From positions 1 through 39,940 of the forward strand of contig JADGJL010000121.1 in NCBI GenBank assembly GCA_027600665.1: a stretch of DNA of 39,940 nucleotides, in the 5' to 3' direction. The DNA is from Irineochytrium annulatum. Taxonomy: Eukaryota; Chytridiomycota; Chytridiomycetes; Chytridiales; Chytridiaceae. The notes beneath the pieces were generated by a model. That model did no database searches, was not told where the DNA came from, and worked only from the letters and a program-made list of their open reading frames with translations. Positions 10,522 through 19,437 of the stretch are shown piece by piece (position 1 is the first letter of the stretch; each line of letters opens with the position of its first letter). The translations under genes and the position numbers were made by a program.

Positions 10522-13500
10522 ATGAACGACGACCCGGAGGAGGTCGAAGACAAGGACCCGCTGGACTCGGACGAGGGAGAGGGATCATACCAGACCGACG
10601 ACTCCGAGGATGATATCGAGGACGGATTCGATGACGACTTCTTCGACGGCCCCGACGGCCCAGACGGGGAAGCCGACGGGGATCCCGAGACCGAGGAGGC
10701 ACCTAGTTTGCATCCGCTCGACTTCAGGCCCGCTGCGGCCGGGCCCGACGGCTCGTCCCGGAAGCCCGATGATCTCCACTTGAAGGTCGGCGGCGGCAAC
10801 AAGCGAACCGTGATCTCGATGCTCAAGTCCCTTGGAAGGAAGAGCCATGACAACCTGGCCCACAGAGAGCGTCGGCAGCGCGTGCAGAGGAGCTCCAGCT
10901 TCGAGGACGATATCGACGACCAGGACGACACGGATGACGTGTCCCTCATGAGCGCGGGCTCGAAGGTCTCCGCGCTGCCGACGCATCTCGCGCAGGGCTT
11001 GAACGCGCCCGTTAAGGTCGTGATGAAGAACAAGCCCGAGATGGAGTTTTCGCATCTGAGGCTAAAGCAGGAGCTGACGGGGCTCACGTCCATGTTGGCG
11101 ATCGCGGGAACGAAGACGGCGGAGCTGAAGGCGAATGCGGCTGCGACCGCCGCGGGGGCGGGTCAGGCGTCCGACTCGGAAATCACGGCCATGGGCCTGA
11201 TGGCGGCAAAGGCGGATGTGTCAACGAGCGATTTGAGCCAGGGCGCGCCGGTTCTATGCCTGCGGTTTAACGAGGGCGGTTCGCTTCTGGCGGCGGGCGG
11301 GAGGGACGGCGTCGTCCGCGTGTGGAAGGTGGATGAGGAGCGGGAGAGGGAGGATCGGGCGCAGCATCAGAAGAGGTCGTCGGCGTCGCCAAGCAGGAGC
11401 ATCAACGGAGATGTGCCGAAGACGCCGTCGACGAAGCCGCTGCTGTCGCACTCGTCATCACTGGACTCGTCAAAGACATCACCATCTTACGCTTCGACGA
11501 GTAGTTCCTCTACCACCGGTGTGTGCGAAGTTGTTTTCCTTGCTAAAACTGATATTTTGCGTCGAAGAACCAATTTTCCGGAAGAGTCCTTACCGCACAT
11601 ACAAGGGCCATGTAGGACATGTTCTTGATATTGCTTGGTATGATCACTTGGCTCGATGAGAACTGAGTCTAACCGATTATCAAGGTCCCGGCACGGCTTC
11701 CTTCTCTCCTCGGGCCTCGACGCAAAAGTGCGTCTCTGGCATTCAGCCCGGAACGAATGCCTCTGCACCTTCGACCTGACCGAACCGTCCGCCTCTGTCA
11801 AGTTCCACCCGCTGGACGACCGCATTTTTATCACGGGGGACTCCCGCATCCGGGTATGGTCCGTGCCCGACAAGCGGGTGCAGCAATGGTTTGAGGTCCC
11901 GCGCGTCGGCCACAATGTCGGCGGGTCGGCGCGCGCGGCCGAGCGAGACCTATCGGGTGGCGCAGGCACAGGCGGCGCCCAATCGGACGCCAAGGGGCTA
12001 CAGCAGCAGGTCGGTTACGTGACGGCGCTCGCGTTTACGAGGGACGGTTCCATGGTTGTGGCGGGGACTCTGGACGGCGACCTGTTTTTTTTTTATTACG
12101 ACAATGAGGGGCTTAGATATAATACCCAGGTGGAAATTCGGACGTCGCGGACGAGTCTGAAGGGTCCGAGGATTTTGAGCATTGATGCAATGCCGACAGG
12201 GGCACGTAGGGAGGATGATTTCGTGTTGGTATCTGCAAGTGACTCGAAGGTTCGGCTGTTCAACATGAGGGACAAAAGTCTTGTACGGAGATATGTGGGG
12301 CCGGAGACGAAGTCGGGACACATAAGGGCGTCATTTTCGGAAGATGGGAAGTATATCATTTGTGGGAGCGAGGACAAGCGCGTGTACATATGGAATACGG
12401 AGCCGAAGCCGATGCATATGGGCGGGGTGTCGGCGGCGATTGATACCTCGACGCGAAAGCCGCCGGATGTACAAAGCAGGAGAATCAAATTGGGTATCGA
12501 GTCGAAGATCACGAAGGAGACGCCAGGGTCTGGGGCGTTCACTGGTGTTTTGTCGGGTGCGTCGAAGTCATGTTCTTGCTTACAGGCCCTAACCGATTGC
12601 AGGCCTGATGCATTGGCAGACGGATTCGAGCCGAAGCGGTCAGCTTGAGCGGTTCATGGCATCGTCCGACGTTGTCATCTGCGCTGTATTTGCGCCGACA
12701 GGTCTCCGGAAGCTTCTAGAGCAGAAACAGTCCCGGGAGTCGACGCTTGACAGAAGATTGAATGCTGCTGACGGTCTCTTCATTGCAACCGGTGACGGCA
12801 CGGGCTTGATCAACATCTACGAGAATGAAATTCCCGTTCCGGCACGACAATCACATGTCTCCGCCGTGGCAATGCCCATTACGATCGAACGGCCTGGTGA
12901 CAGCGGCATCGTTGCGCCAATACTCGTGAGCGCCATGCATGCGGGGTCACCGCTGAATGGCTCGATACCCGAGGGCTTAGGCTTAGCGTCTGGCTCAACC
13001 GAGGACCTGAAGTTGAAGCCATCTTATACAGGCAGTGTGAGGAACTTCTCCGCGCCCGTCGGCTTGAAGCCCTCATCCTCGGTGAATTTTCCACCTCGCG
13101 GCTCCTCCCTCGATCCTCCGCACGCATCAACGGCGTCGCTGGACACTTCAAAGAACTTGTGGAAGTCCGGAGTGTACGAGGACACGATGGAAAATTTTTT
13201 CCTGGCCCAAAGGTCAGCACCCCCGAAATCCCGGAGCGCCAGACATCTCCCTACCCCATCGCCGTCCGACGTGGCTGACGACAAATCGATCGAGTCGAGG
13301 TCAAGCGACTCGGCCGGGGTCGCCGGCGGCACCCTTGCAGTCTCCGAATCGTCGCCGATGCCCGTGCCAGCCACCGTGCAGGTGTCGCCGCTAGTGCCGC
13401 TACCAATGTCAACGGAGATCTTTGTGAAACGGAAACGCTCTCAATCGTCAAGCGTGAGCCACTCGCTACCAGCCAGGGACCTGGGTGGAAGTGGTGGCAT

Positions 13501-13909
13501 CTTTGAGGCCGAGAAGAAGCAGATCGCCGCCGAGCCTGAACGTCTCGGCTCGGGACCGATGCCGAGGGTGCCCCTAAAGGCGGAGGGCATCATGAACGCC
13601 CTCCGGACGCGCATCGCGCGTGGTGGCACGATGAGCGCGTCCAAACCGCCGGTTATCGACTTCGGCCCCGCCTCGGCGCCGTTGGTCAGCAACTCGACGC
13701 CGCCGTTGTCGGCGAAGCCTCCCTCGCCTACATCCGCGACGAGCGCAAGGCCACCAAAGTCGCTGCTCGACTCGGACGCTGATGTCGCAGACGACGAGGA
13801 TTGGTCGGCGCCGCTACCGTGCATGTTGTGTGGTCACGGGAGCTTCTCCTTCCACGCTGGGAAACGGTTGAGGTGTGAGCGGTGCGGGAAGGTTATGAAG
13901 ATAATTTAG
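10522..13909 (+). CDS. WD40-repeat protein, WDR44 (rabphilin-11) like
   Basis: Model: join(10522..11518, 11568..11637, 11685..12556, 12603..13909), 1081 residues; the last two introns carry CTAAC branch sites. A long acidic, Ser/Asp-rich N-terminus precedes WD40 blades from about residue 242: CLRFNEGGSLLAAGGRDG, YKGHVGHVLDIAWSRHGFLL, KVRLWH, then RIRVWSVPDK, VTALAFTRDGSMVVAGTLDG, SDSKVRLFNMRDKSL, and ASFSEDGKYIICGSEDKRVY. The low-complexity insertion between blades 1 and 2 and the RVWSVPDK and GSEDK.VYIW blades are typical of WDR44, an effector that binds Rab11 in endosomal recycling. The C-terminus (about 1053-1074) carries CMLC...CERC, a likely zinc ribbon not known to me in animal WDR44. 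Rab binding is inferred from the family. Confidence 0.85.
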
Positions 13910-14297
13910 GGTGCAATGCGTTGTGCATTATGCCTATTGATTCCTAACTATCTCTGGGTCCGGGGCAATTCTTATTTTTGCTATTAGTTCTTGTGTTTTA
14001 TGGAACATTACCTATTGCACACTGATGCCTTCTTCTTAACTCGCTTTCAAAACTCACGCATATCATTACGACGTTCGCAATTGTGCATAAATAAACAATC
14101 ACTAGCTAGCTATTTAATTGATGGTCGAGATTCAATGGTGCATACAAAGAGTGACTCGAGCATTTTTGATATCAAATGAGCTTGAATACGATAAACGGAA
14201 CTGCAAAAGAACTTTACTTCCATCAAATAATTGAAGGAAAGCACAATTATATATTAGTCACAGACGCTGATAGCTGTCCATATCGCTAGTCCCCTCC
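13910..14297. other. Intergenic, AT-rich 3' flank
   Basis: The region downstream of the WDR44-like gene has several AT-rich stretches and no coding exon that I can support. Short open frames here resemble nothing known. Confidence 0.5.
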
Positions 14298-14690
14298 TCA
14301 ATACGAACTCCTTAAGGGCCGTAGCCGTCCAACCTCCGCCAAATTTAATCGTTTATGACCTCCCGACAACGAGAAGACTCCGTAACCGGCACGATATCCC
14401 ACCTTTATCATGCTATGCCGACTTTACTTGCAACATACTAAAGCTGCGAAGATTTCTCTGCAAATAACAAGCACATCTTGAAATATCGGCACAAGCATGT
14501 CGCAATCATGGTACGAGAGGCCAACGTCGTAAAAACCCAAATGAAGATCCTCGACATGCGACATCCTTGATTTCTCGATTTCCTCCCAATCGGCAATTAT
14601 CAGATGATGGTTGGACGCTTCATCAGCGTGCCAGGAATCGGCACTTTGGCGAGCTTATTAACTGCATTGCATATCCAGGTCCCCACCAAT
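14298..14690 (-). pseudogene. Decayed 3' fragment of the F-box/LRR gene family
   Basis: Read on the minus strand, this stretch encodes IADWEEIEKSRMSHVEDLHL, then YHDCDMLVPIFQDVLV and LSGGHKRLNLAEV. These match in order the C-terminal quarter of the intact F-box/LRR gene at 1396-2910 (VADWEEITKFGMPHVEEI, SFVPLLHDVIV, LSGGHKRFDVGEL). The nucleotide match is also clear. There is an in-frame stop and a frame change in the middle and no 5' part. It directly abuts the upstream flank of F-box/ankyrin copy 1, so the two families were probably joined by rearrangement. Confidence 0.82.
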
Positions 14691-14696
14691 TCTCAA

Positions 14697-14874
14697 TATT
14701 GCGATGAAAGCGAAGGTCAAATCATGGATTACAAGCCACGCATTGGCCAAGTGCCAGCACCGAGCCACACCGCCGTCGTGGACAGGCAGCATCCAGGTAA
14801 CGGCGATGCAGGTCGCGACGGCGGCCGTCTTGTGATGATCGCAATTAACGTTTTTTTGTGCCAGTCCTATTGCG
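14697..14874 (+). repeat. Duplicated 5' flank shared by the two F-box/ankyrin copies
   Basis: The bases upstream of the copy 1 start (for example the stretch GACAGGCAGCATCCAGGTAA, followed by a CTTGTGATGATCGCAATT block) recur upstream of copy 2 on the minus strand at about 36162-36340. The duplication therefore included promoter sequence, not only coding sequence. Confidence 0.85.
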
Positions 14875-17131
14875 ATGAATCAACTCAGGCTCGACCAGCT
14901 CCCATTCATCGCTCTGGAGGAGATCGCCTCTCATGTGCACCCCAATGACCTGTTGACGAAGGTCCGGCCCACCTGTCGTACCCTCTCTGCTACCGTGGAT
15001 CGCCTGATGAGGGTCCCGTCATTTGCCTTCCGGAACCTCTGCAACGTTGTCCCGCTCCTTTCGGAAGCCGTCGCCGACAGCACCACTCCGGCCATTTCCG
15101 CGATACAATGGACCTGTCTCCCTGTCGCATATTGGCGCGCGCTGATCTCCCTCCGCGGCGGTGTGGACAACTGGGTCCGCCGGGAGTTGATTAAATTTGG
15201 ACCAAAGAAGGTGTTTATGCAGTGCGGCGACACGTTCCTACTGCGGAACAGGGATACCAAGATTTCTACAGCAATCCGGGGTATCGTTGCAGCTTGTGCC
15301 GATCTAAGCACGGAAAAGAACGGCCGCAAATTTGACATCTCGTGCTCTGATTACCTGATTCTCCAAATGGCGGCCTTTTATGGGGAAGTCGACGATTTGT
15401 TGGTGCTGTTATCGAGTGGCCCTGAAGTTGTGGCTTCGTCCGTTGCGACGAGTGTATTGAAGACGTTGCCTTGGGAAACATATCCAGATTACAGCACCGG
15501 CGAACTCATTCCGACTCTGATCAACCTCATCGGAGCGTCAAATATGGACAAGATGGTTGCAAACATTTTCTTCGATTGGGAATACGGCCACTTGAGCGAA
15601 ACAAATTTGGAACATCTTGTGATAATGCTGATTGAACGAAACGTGATTGCATACTCTGAAACCATGAACAAAGCGTTTGGGTTATCTGTGACGAGGAGCG
15701 CCCGCCGGCTGTTTGACTTGACATATCCTAGACCAGAAGTGGACCCTGCACGCGAAGGGAATGCCGCGATTCGGGATGCCGTCTTGAATGGGGATTCCGA
15801 AATGGTGAAAATACTCACGAAAAATTCTCGAGTGGACCCGAAGTTGGCCATACGCGGGCAGTGGGAGTTACCGGGTCTTGCTCAATCGCGGCATATTGAC
15901 GTGATGATTTACATGATTGAGGATGGAAGGATGGTGTTTGAATCAGACGATATCTGCCAAATCGGGCATCTTGACGGGGGCATCGCTCTGGATCGGCTGC
16001 TGGCGTCGGATAGGGCCTTGAGCTGGCACCGGGATCTTTTCTGGCGGCGGCGACCTCTAGATTCGACATCGTGACGCGTTTGCTCCAAGATCCTTTGGTT
16101 GACCCTGCCTATAAAAGGAGCTCTGCGATGAGGATTGCATGTTTGCACAACGATGTCGAAATGGTGAAGGCGCTCCTTAGGGATGGCAGGTCCGACCCGA
16201 ACATATGTGTCGATTCTGGGAAATTTGCGATATGTTATGCTGCACATCAGGGATGGACGGAGTTATGCTTCGCTCTTCTTGAAGATGACCGTGTCGAGAG
16301 CACTTTTGTTCTGCTTCAGGCTGTACAGCGAAATCACACAGACTTAGTACTGGCGCTGTTGCACAGCAACTACAACATCGTTTATCCAAAAGATATTCTT
16401 TTTGCCGCCTGCTGTCGCGGAAATGAGAATATAGTGACGGCGGTATTAAATGGCCCGCGAATGGACCCGAGTGACGTTTTATTCAAGGATCCCGGGCGTT
16501 TTCCAGCAAAGATTCTGCGACTGCTGTTTGCCGATCCCCGTGTGCTGACACCCCCCAGCGCCTTGTGTGCGCTTGCCAGAAGTTGCGATGTCGAAGCTAT
16601 GAAAGTGTTGTTATCTGATCCTCGGTTCGACCCGTCGTGGAATGACTCTGAGGTTTTGAGAACTGCAGATCCTCCTGAAAAAACCATGAAGGCGCTGGAG
16701 TTATTATGGGATGACGGGAGGGCCGACAGGAGCAGGTTGCCATATGAGAACATGACATTCAGCAAGGCGCCAGGCCTGTTAATGAAAATTCTGAATGAAC
16801 CGTTGTGCGATCTGTCACGCGATAATTTCAGGTTGATCGACAATCATTACTTTTAGCCCGAGCCGTTACGAAGTATCTTGTGCTGCACCCGGATGAAGAC
16901 CGAGTACAGAATTCCTGACGAAAACTCATGAACCTCATGCTAAAGGTCGACCACACCTGCGGACTTGACGTGTTGTTGTTAGAAACGGTAGTAGAGCGAT
17001 GCCTTGAACTTGGTGGGGACTGCCGAGTCATAGAGGAAAGGTTATTACATTGCCGGGAGGGTAAGCGGCCGGACTATGGAGAGCCCTTGAAGAATGCAGT
17101 TCGTGACGCATTTTATAAGCAAATAAAGTGA
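14875..17131 (+). pseudogene. F-box/ankyrin-repeat protein, copy 1, 3' half broken
   Basis: The frame opens with MNQLRLDQLPFIALEEIASH, an F-box-like segment (about residues 6-50), then a linker and many ankyrin-type units with the cadence 'LL.DPRVDP....A...A...G..E.V..LL'. The first 399 codons are open. Compared with copy 2 (33288-36161, minus) there are three lesions: a 13-nt deletion near 16037 that shifts frame; a TGG-to-TAG nonsense change at 16854-16856; and a 1-nt deletion near 16924. Identity to copy 2 is roughly 85-90% by eye. An N-terminal F-box plus ankyrin product of 399 aa could still be made. An intact family member would be a candidate SCF substrate receptor. The start is the first ATG, matched by the same ATG in copy 2. 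Confidence 0.85.
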
Positions 17132-17230
17132 TCATGGATGGCTGGCATTTCTAAACTGGCTCAAGCCATATCTGTCCCCCTTATCAGCACGGCGAGGGCG
17201 AGACGCCCGTTGTCAAGGTGACGGCCTCGA

Positions 17231-18220
17231 ATGTTGGCCAACTCGCCCGCAACCGCCTCCGTCGGCGATCCGCCCCTCCTCGCCGGCATGCTCGCAGCCT
17301 TGCAGCTCGTGCGCTCCATCCCCGGCTTGCCGATTGACAAGGATTTGGCCGGATCGCCGCTGCCTCTACCTGAATCCGAGTGGCCCAGCCTATTGAACAA
17401 TGTTCTCTCCGCCACCCACCTCCTCGTCTGCGGCCCCAACGTCCATTTCGTCCACGGCCCGATCCTCGCTCAACGGTCGCCCTACTTCCAGTGTCTTCTC
17501 GACGGCAAGTTCCGTGATGCTGGGCAGGATGTCATCAGGCTGGCGCCGCCGTTCCCGGATCGGATGCAGACCGTCCTCGAGCACATCTACGGGTGCAGGC
17601 TCCTGGATGGCGCGACGCGATCCCTGCGCGTGTTGGCCAACGCGAGGTACCTGGCTATCGACGCACTCTACAACGATTGCCTGAGGTCCATCGCGGCGGA
17701 TTGGGGGGCCGCGTGCGCGAGTTCGGACGACGACCTCGTTGCCGTCGTCACGGACCTGACCGTGGTCAAGGACATGCTTGCCGCGATTAAGGAGTCGAGT
17801 CCGGGTCAGCTTTTAAGCGCCGTAGAGAAGCTGGCCAGCGTTGGCGCTCTGGACGCGGCGCTGCCGGCGGATCCGTTTGCCGAATTGTTGAGGGATTTGG
17901 ACATGGGGTTTGGGACTGGCACGATGACATATGATGATATCAAGGCGATGGTGCAGAGGCCGATAGGGAGGAAGGTCCTGCGGATGCTTGGTGTCGGGGA
18001 GCTCTGCCGGGCGATGAATGGGTTCAGCGAGGGGCAGGTTCATGGGCTAATCATGGCGCTAGGTGACGAGAGCGACGCCACGCTAGCGGAGGCGCCGGAT
18101 CGGCCGTGGCAGTTTGAGATCAATTGTTCTCCGGCGGGTGCTCCAGCATTGTCGATAGGATATATTCGCAGCGCCAGTCCGGAGACTAGCGATGATGATG
18201 ATTTAGGTTTTGGTTTCTGA
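17231..18220 (+). CDS. BTB/POZ-domain protein, paralogue 1
   Basis: An intronless 329-residue ORF. Residues about 55-155 look like a BTB/POZ fold: THLLVCGPNVHFVHGPILAQ, then SPYFQCLLDGKF, VIRLAPPFPD and LANARYLAIDALY. BTB proteins dimerise and often act as CUL3 ubiquitin-ligase adaptors. The C-terminal half is helical with no recognised domain and ends in an acidic tail (SPETSDDDDLGFGF). It has two relatives in this window, at 18732-19331 (minus, broken) and 24725-25687 (minus), sharing the 'ASHVLVV...VYFIHGPI' core and the 'LANARYLA' helix. It lies 100 bp downstream of the broken F-box/ankyrin gene on the same strand. The start is the first ATG of the frame. The target is unknown. Confidence 0.8.
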   Translation: MLANSPATASVGDPPLLAGMLAALQLVRSIPGLPIDKDLAGSPLPLPESEWPSLLNNVLSATHLLVCGPNVHFVHGPILAQRSPYFQCLLDGKFRDAGQDVIRLAPPFPDRMQTVLEHIYGCRLLDGATRSLRVLANARYLAIDALYNDCLRSIAADWGAACASSDDDLVAVVTDLTVVKDMLAAIKESSPGQLLSAVEKLASVGALDAALPADPFAELLRDLDMGFGTGTMTYDDIKAMVQRPIGRKVLRMLGVGELCRAMNGFSEGQVHGLIMALGDESDATLAEAPDRPWQFEINCSPAGAPALSIGYIRSASPETSDDDDLGFGF

Positions 18221-18731
18221 TATACCATTCAATTCAATGGAGGACATCCAGCGCGCATATACCATTACCACTCGTGTTTTTTTATGTTTTTTAGGTGCAA
18301 CAGAAATGCATTGTATATATTTTTTATGCTAGAACTCTGTTTGCACAAATCGGCTCTCGCTCTCTCTGGGCGACTAAAAGCCCTATCGAGGCGTCTCGAA
18401 TATCTGTCCTTCCGCTGTGAGGGCGTGTGTAGACAAATGGGTTCGCTGGTCTGGGTTCGCTGGTCTGGCGCGCCGCGAAGCTGGACACCGTCTGAGCGAG
18501 ATCATGGGTCACCCAGATTCCTCACCTTGCAGTTTTAACATATCCCTTCCATCACCACACACAGCAACAATATGCTTCGGAGTGCAACGTATTGAAGCAG
18601 TTGGATGGGACGCTGATTCTCCTCGATGGCACACGCGATGCCCTCGAAGCCGGCCCGGCCCTCTCGATTCCACCGATTGCAGATGATCAACGCCCACAGC
18701 GTCCTCCACCGCTGCACGTCTCCGAAGGGAA
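18221..18731. other. Region between BTB paralogue 1 and the broken BTB copy
   Basis: No supported gene. On the minus strand there is an open stretch downstream of the broken BTB copy (ending near 18535) that encodes a Trp/hydrophobic-rich segment beginning EWLVPFGDVQRWRTLWALII. It could be a remnant or a spliced 3' exon of that copy, but I cannot match it to the other BTB genes. Confidence 0.35.
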
Positions 18732-19331
18732 CTAGCCACTCCTCTCCCGCACCGTCCTCCGTTGATGCCGATCCCTCACAGACTGAGCTCCCCCTAATAT
18801 ACAAATATTCGCTCGAACAGGAGAGCTCTGTGCATGCATCATATACCAATACAGCTCGTCCGCGGCCAGGTATCGACTGTTCGCGATGTATCTGAAACGC
18901 GCGTCCGAGGACCCGCAACCGCGGAGTGACCCAGAGTAGAAGTATGGCAGCAGAGGGCCGAAATCGTCCGGGAAGGGGACTGTGATCCGGACGACGTCCT
19001 CCGTGGCCTCCTTGAACTTGCCGGAGAAGAGGCCTGCGAAGAAATCGGACCTGCGGCTGACGATCGGCGCGTGGATAAAGAAGACGAACTTTTCGTTCAC
19101 GACGAGGACGTGGCTGGCGGCGATCGGGCTGTAGACGAGCTTTATCCATCCCGCCTCCGGCATGACGCCCGTTCCGTTGACGTCCGTGAGGATGGCAGGG
19201 GCCGATCTCTGGGATCGCAAAATCGCTGCATAGGACTCGATCAGCTGCGAGGTGTCGTCGAGCGCGACTGGCAAGGCAGCCGCTGCCGTTATGGCGATGT
19301 CGCCCGGTGACCCGGCGTCCGTGTCCGCCAA
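18732..19331 (-). pseudogene. BTB/POZ-domain protein, paralogue 2, start codon lost and C-terminus truncated
   Basis: About 199 residues aligning with BTB paralogue 3 (24725-25687): IESYAAILRSQRS near the N-terminus, then ASHVLVV, FFIHAPIVSRRSDFFAGLF, VVRITVPFPDDFGPLLPYFY and IANSRYLAADELY. Where the paralogue begins ATG-GC, this copy has TTG-GCG at 19331-19326, and no upstream in-frame ATG precedes the domain; the next ATG would cut into the domain. The reading frame also ends soon after the BTB core, about 150 residues short of the paralogue. It is divergent with the asteroid gene, whose ATG lies about 100 bp away. A non-ATG or spliced start cannot be excluded. Confidence 0.7.
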
Positions 19332-19437
19332 TGCGAGATAAGGAGACGTCGAGCACAACAACAAGAACAAGATAACTAACTAACAAGCCTCTAGTTTCAA
19401 TGGGTGGCCACTGTGTTTTTTTCGGCCTGCGATCGCG

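Noticed and set aside
10470..11093. 207-codon minus-strand frame opposite the WDR44-like N-terminus
   Set aside because: The Ser-rich product is the antisense of Asp/Glu-rich codons; the plus strand has clear WD40 homology.
14604..14948. 114-codon plus-strand frame just before F-box/ankyrin copy 1
   Set aside because: It spans the antisense of the F-box/LRR relict and the duplicated promoter flank; the same frame in the copy 2 flank is not conserved as protein.
14875..17131. Giant-virus origin of the F-box/ankyrin genes
   Set aside because: Ankyrin/F-box combinations also occur in large DNA viruses, but here the F-box is N-terminal, the flanks are ordinary fungal genes and no viral hallmark gene is nearby; the claim cannot be supported from sequence alone.
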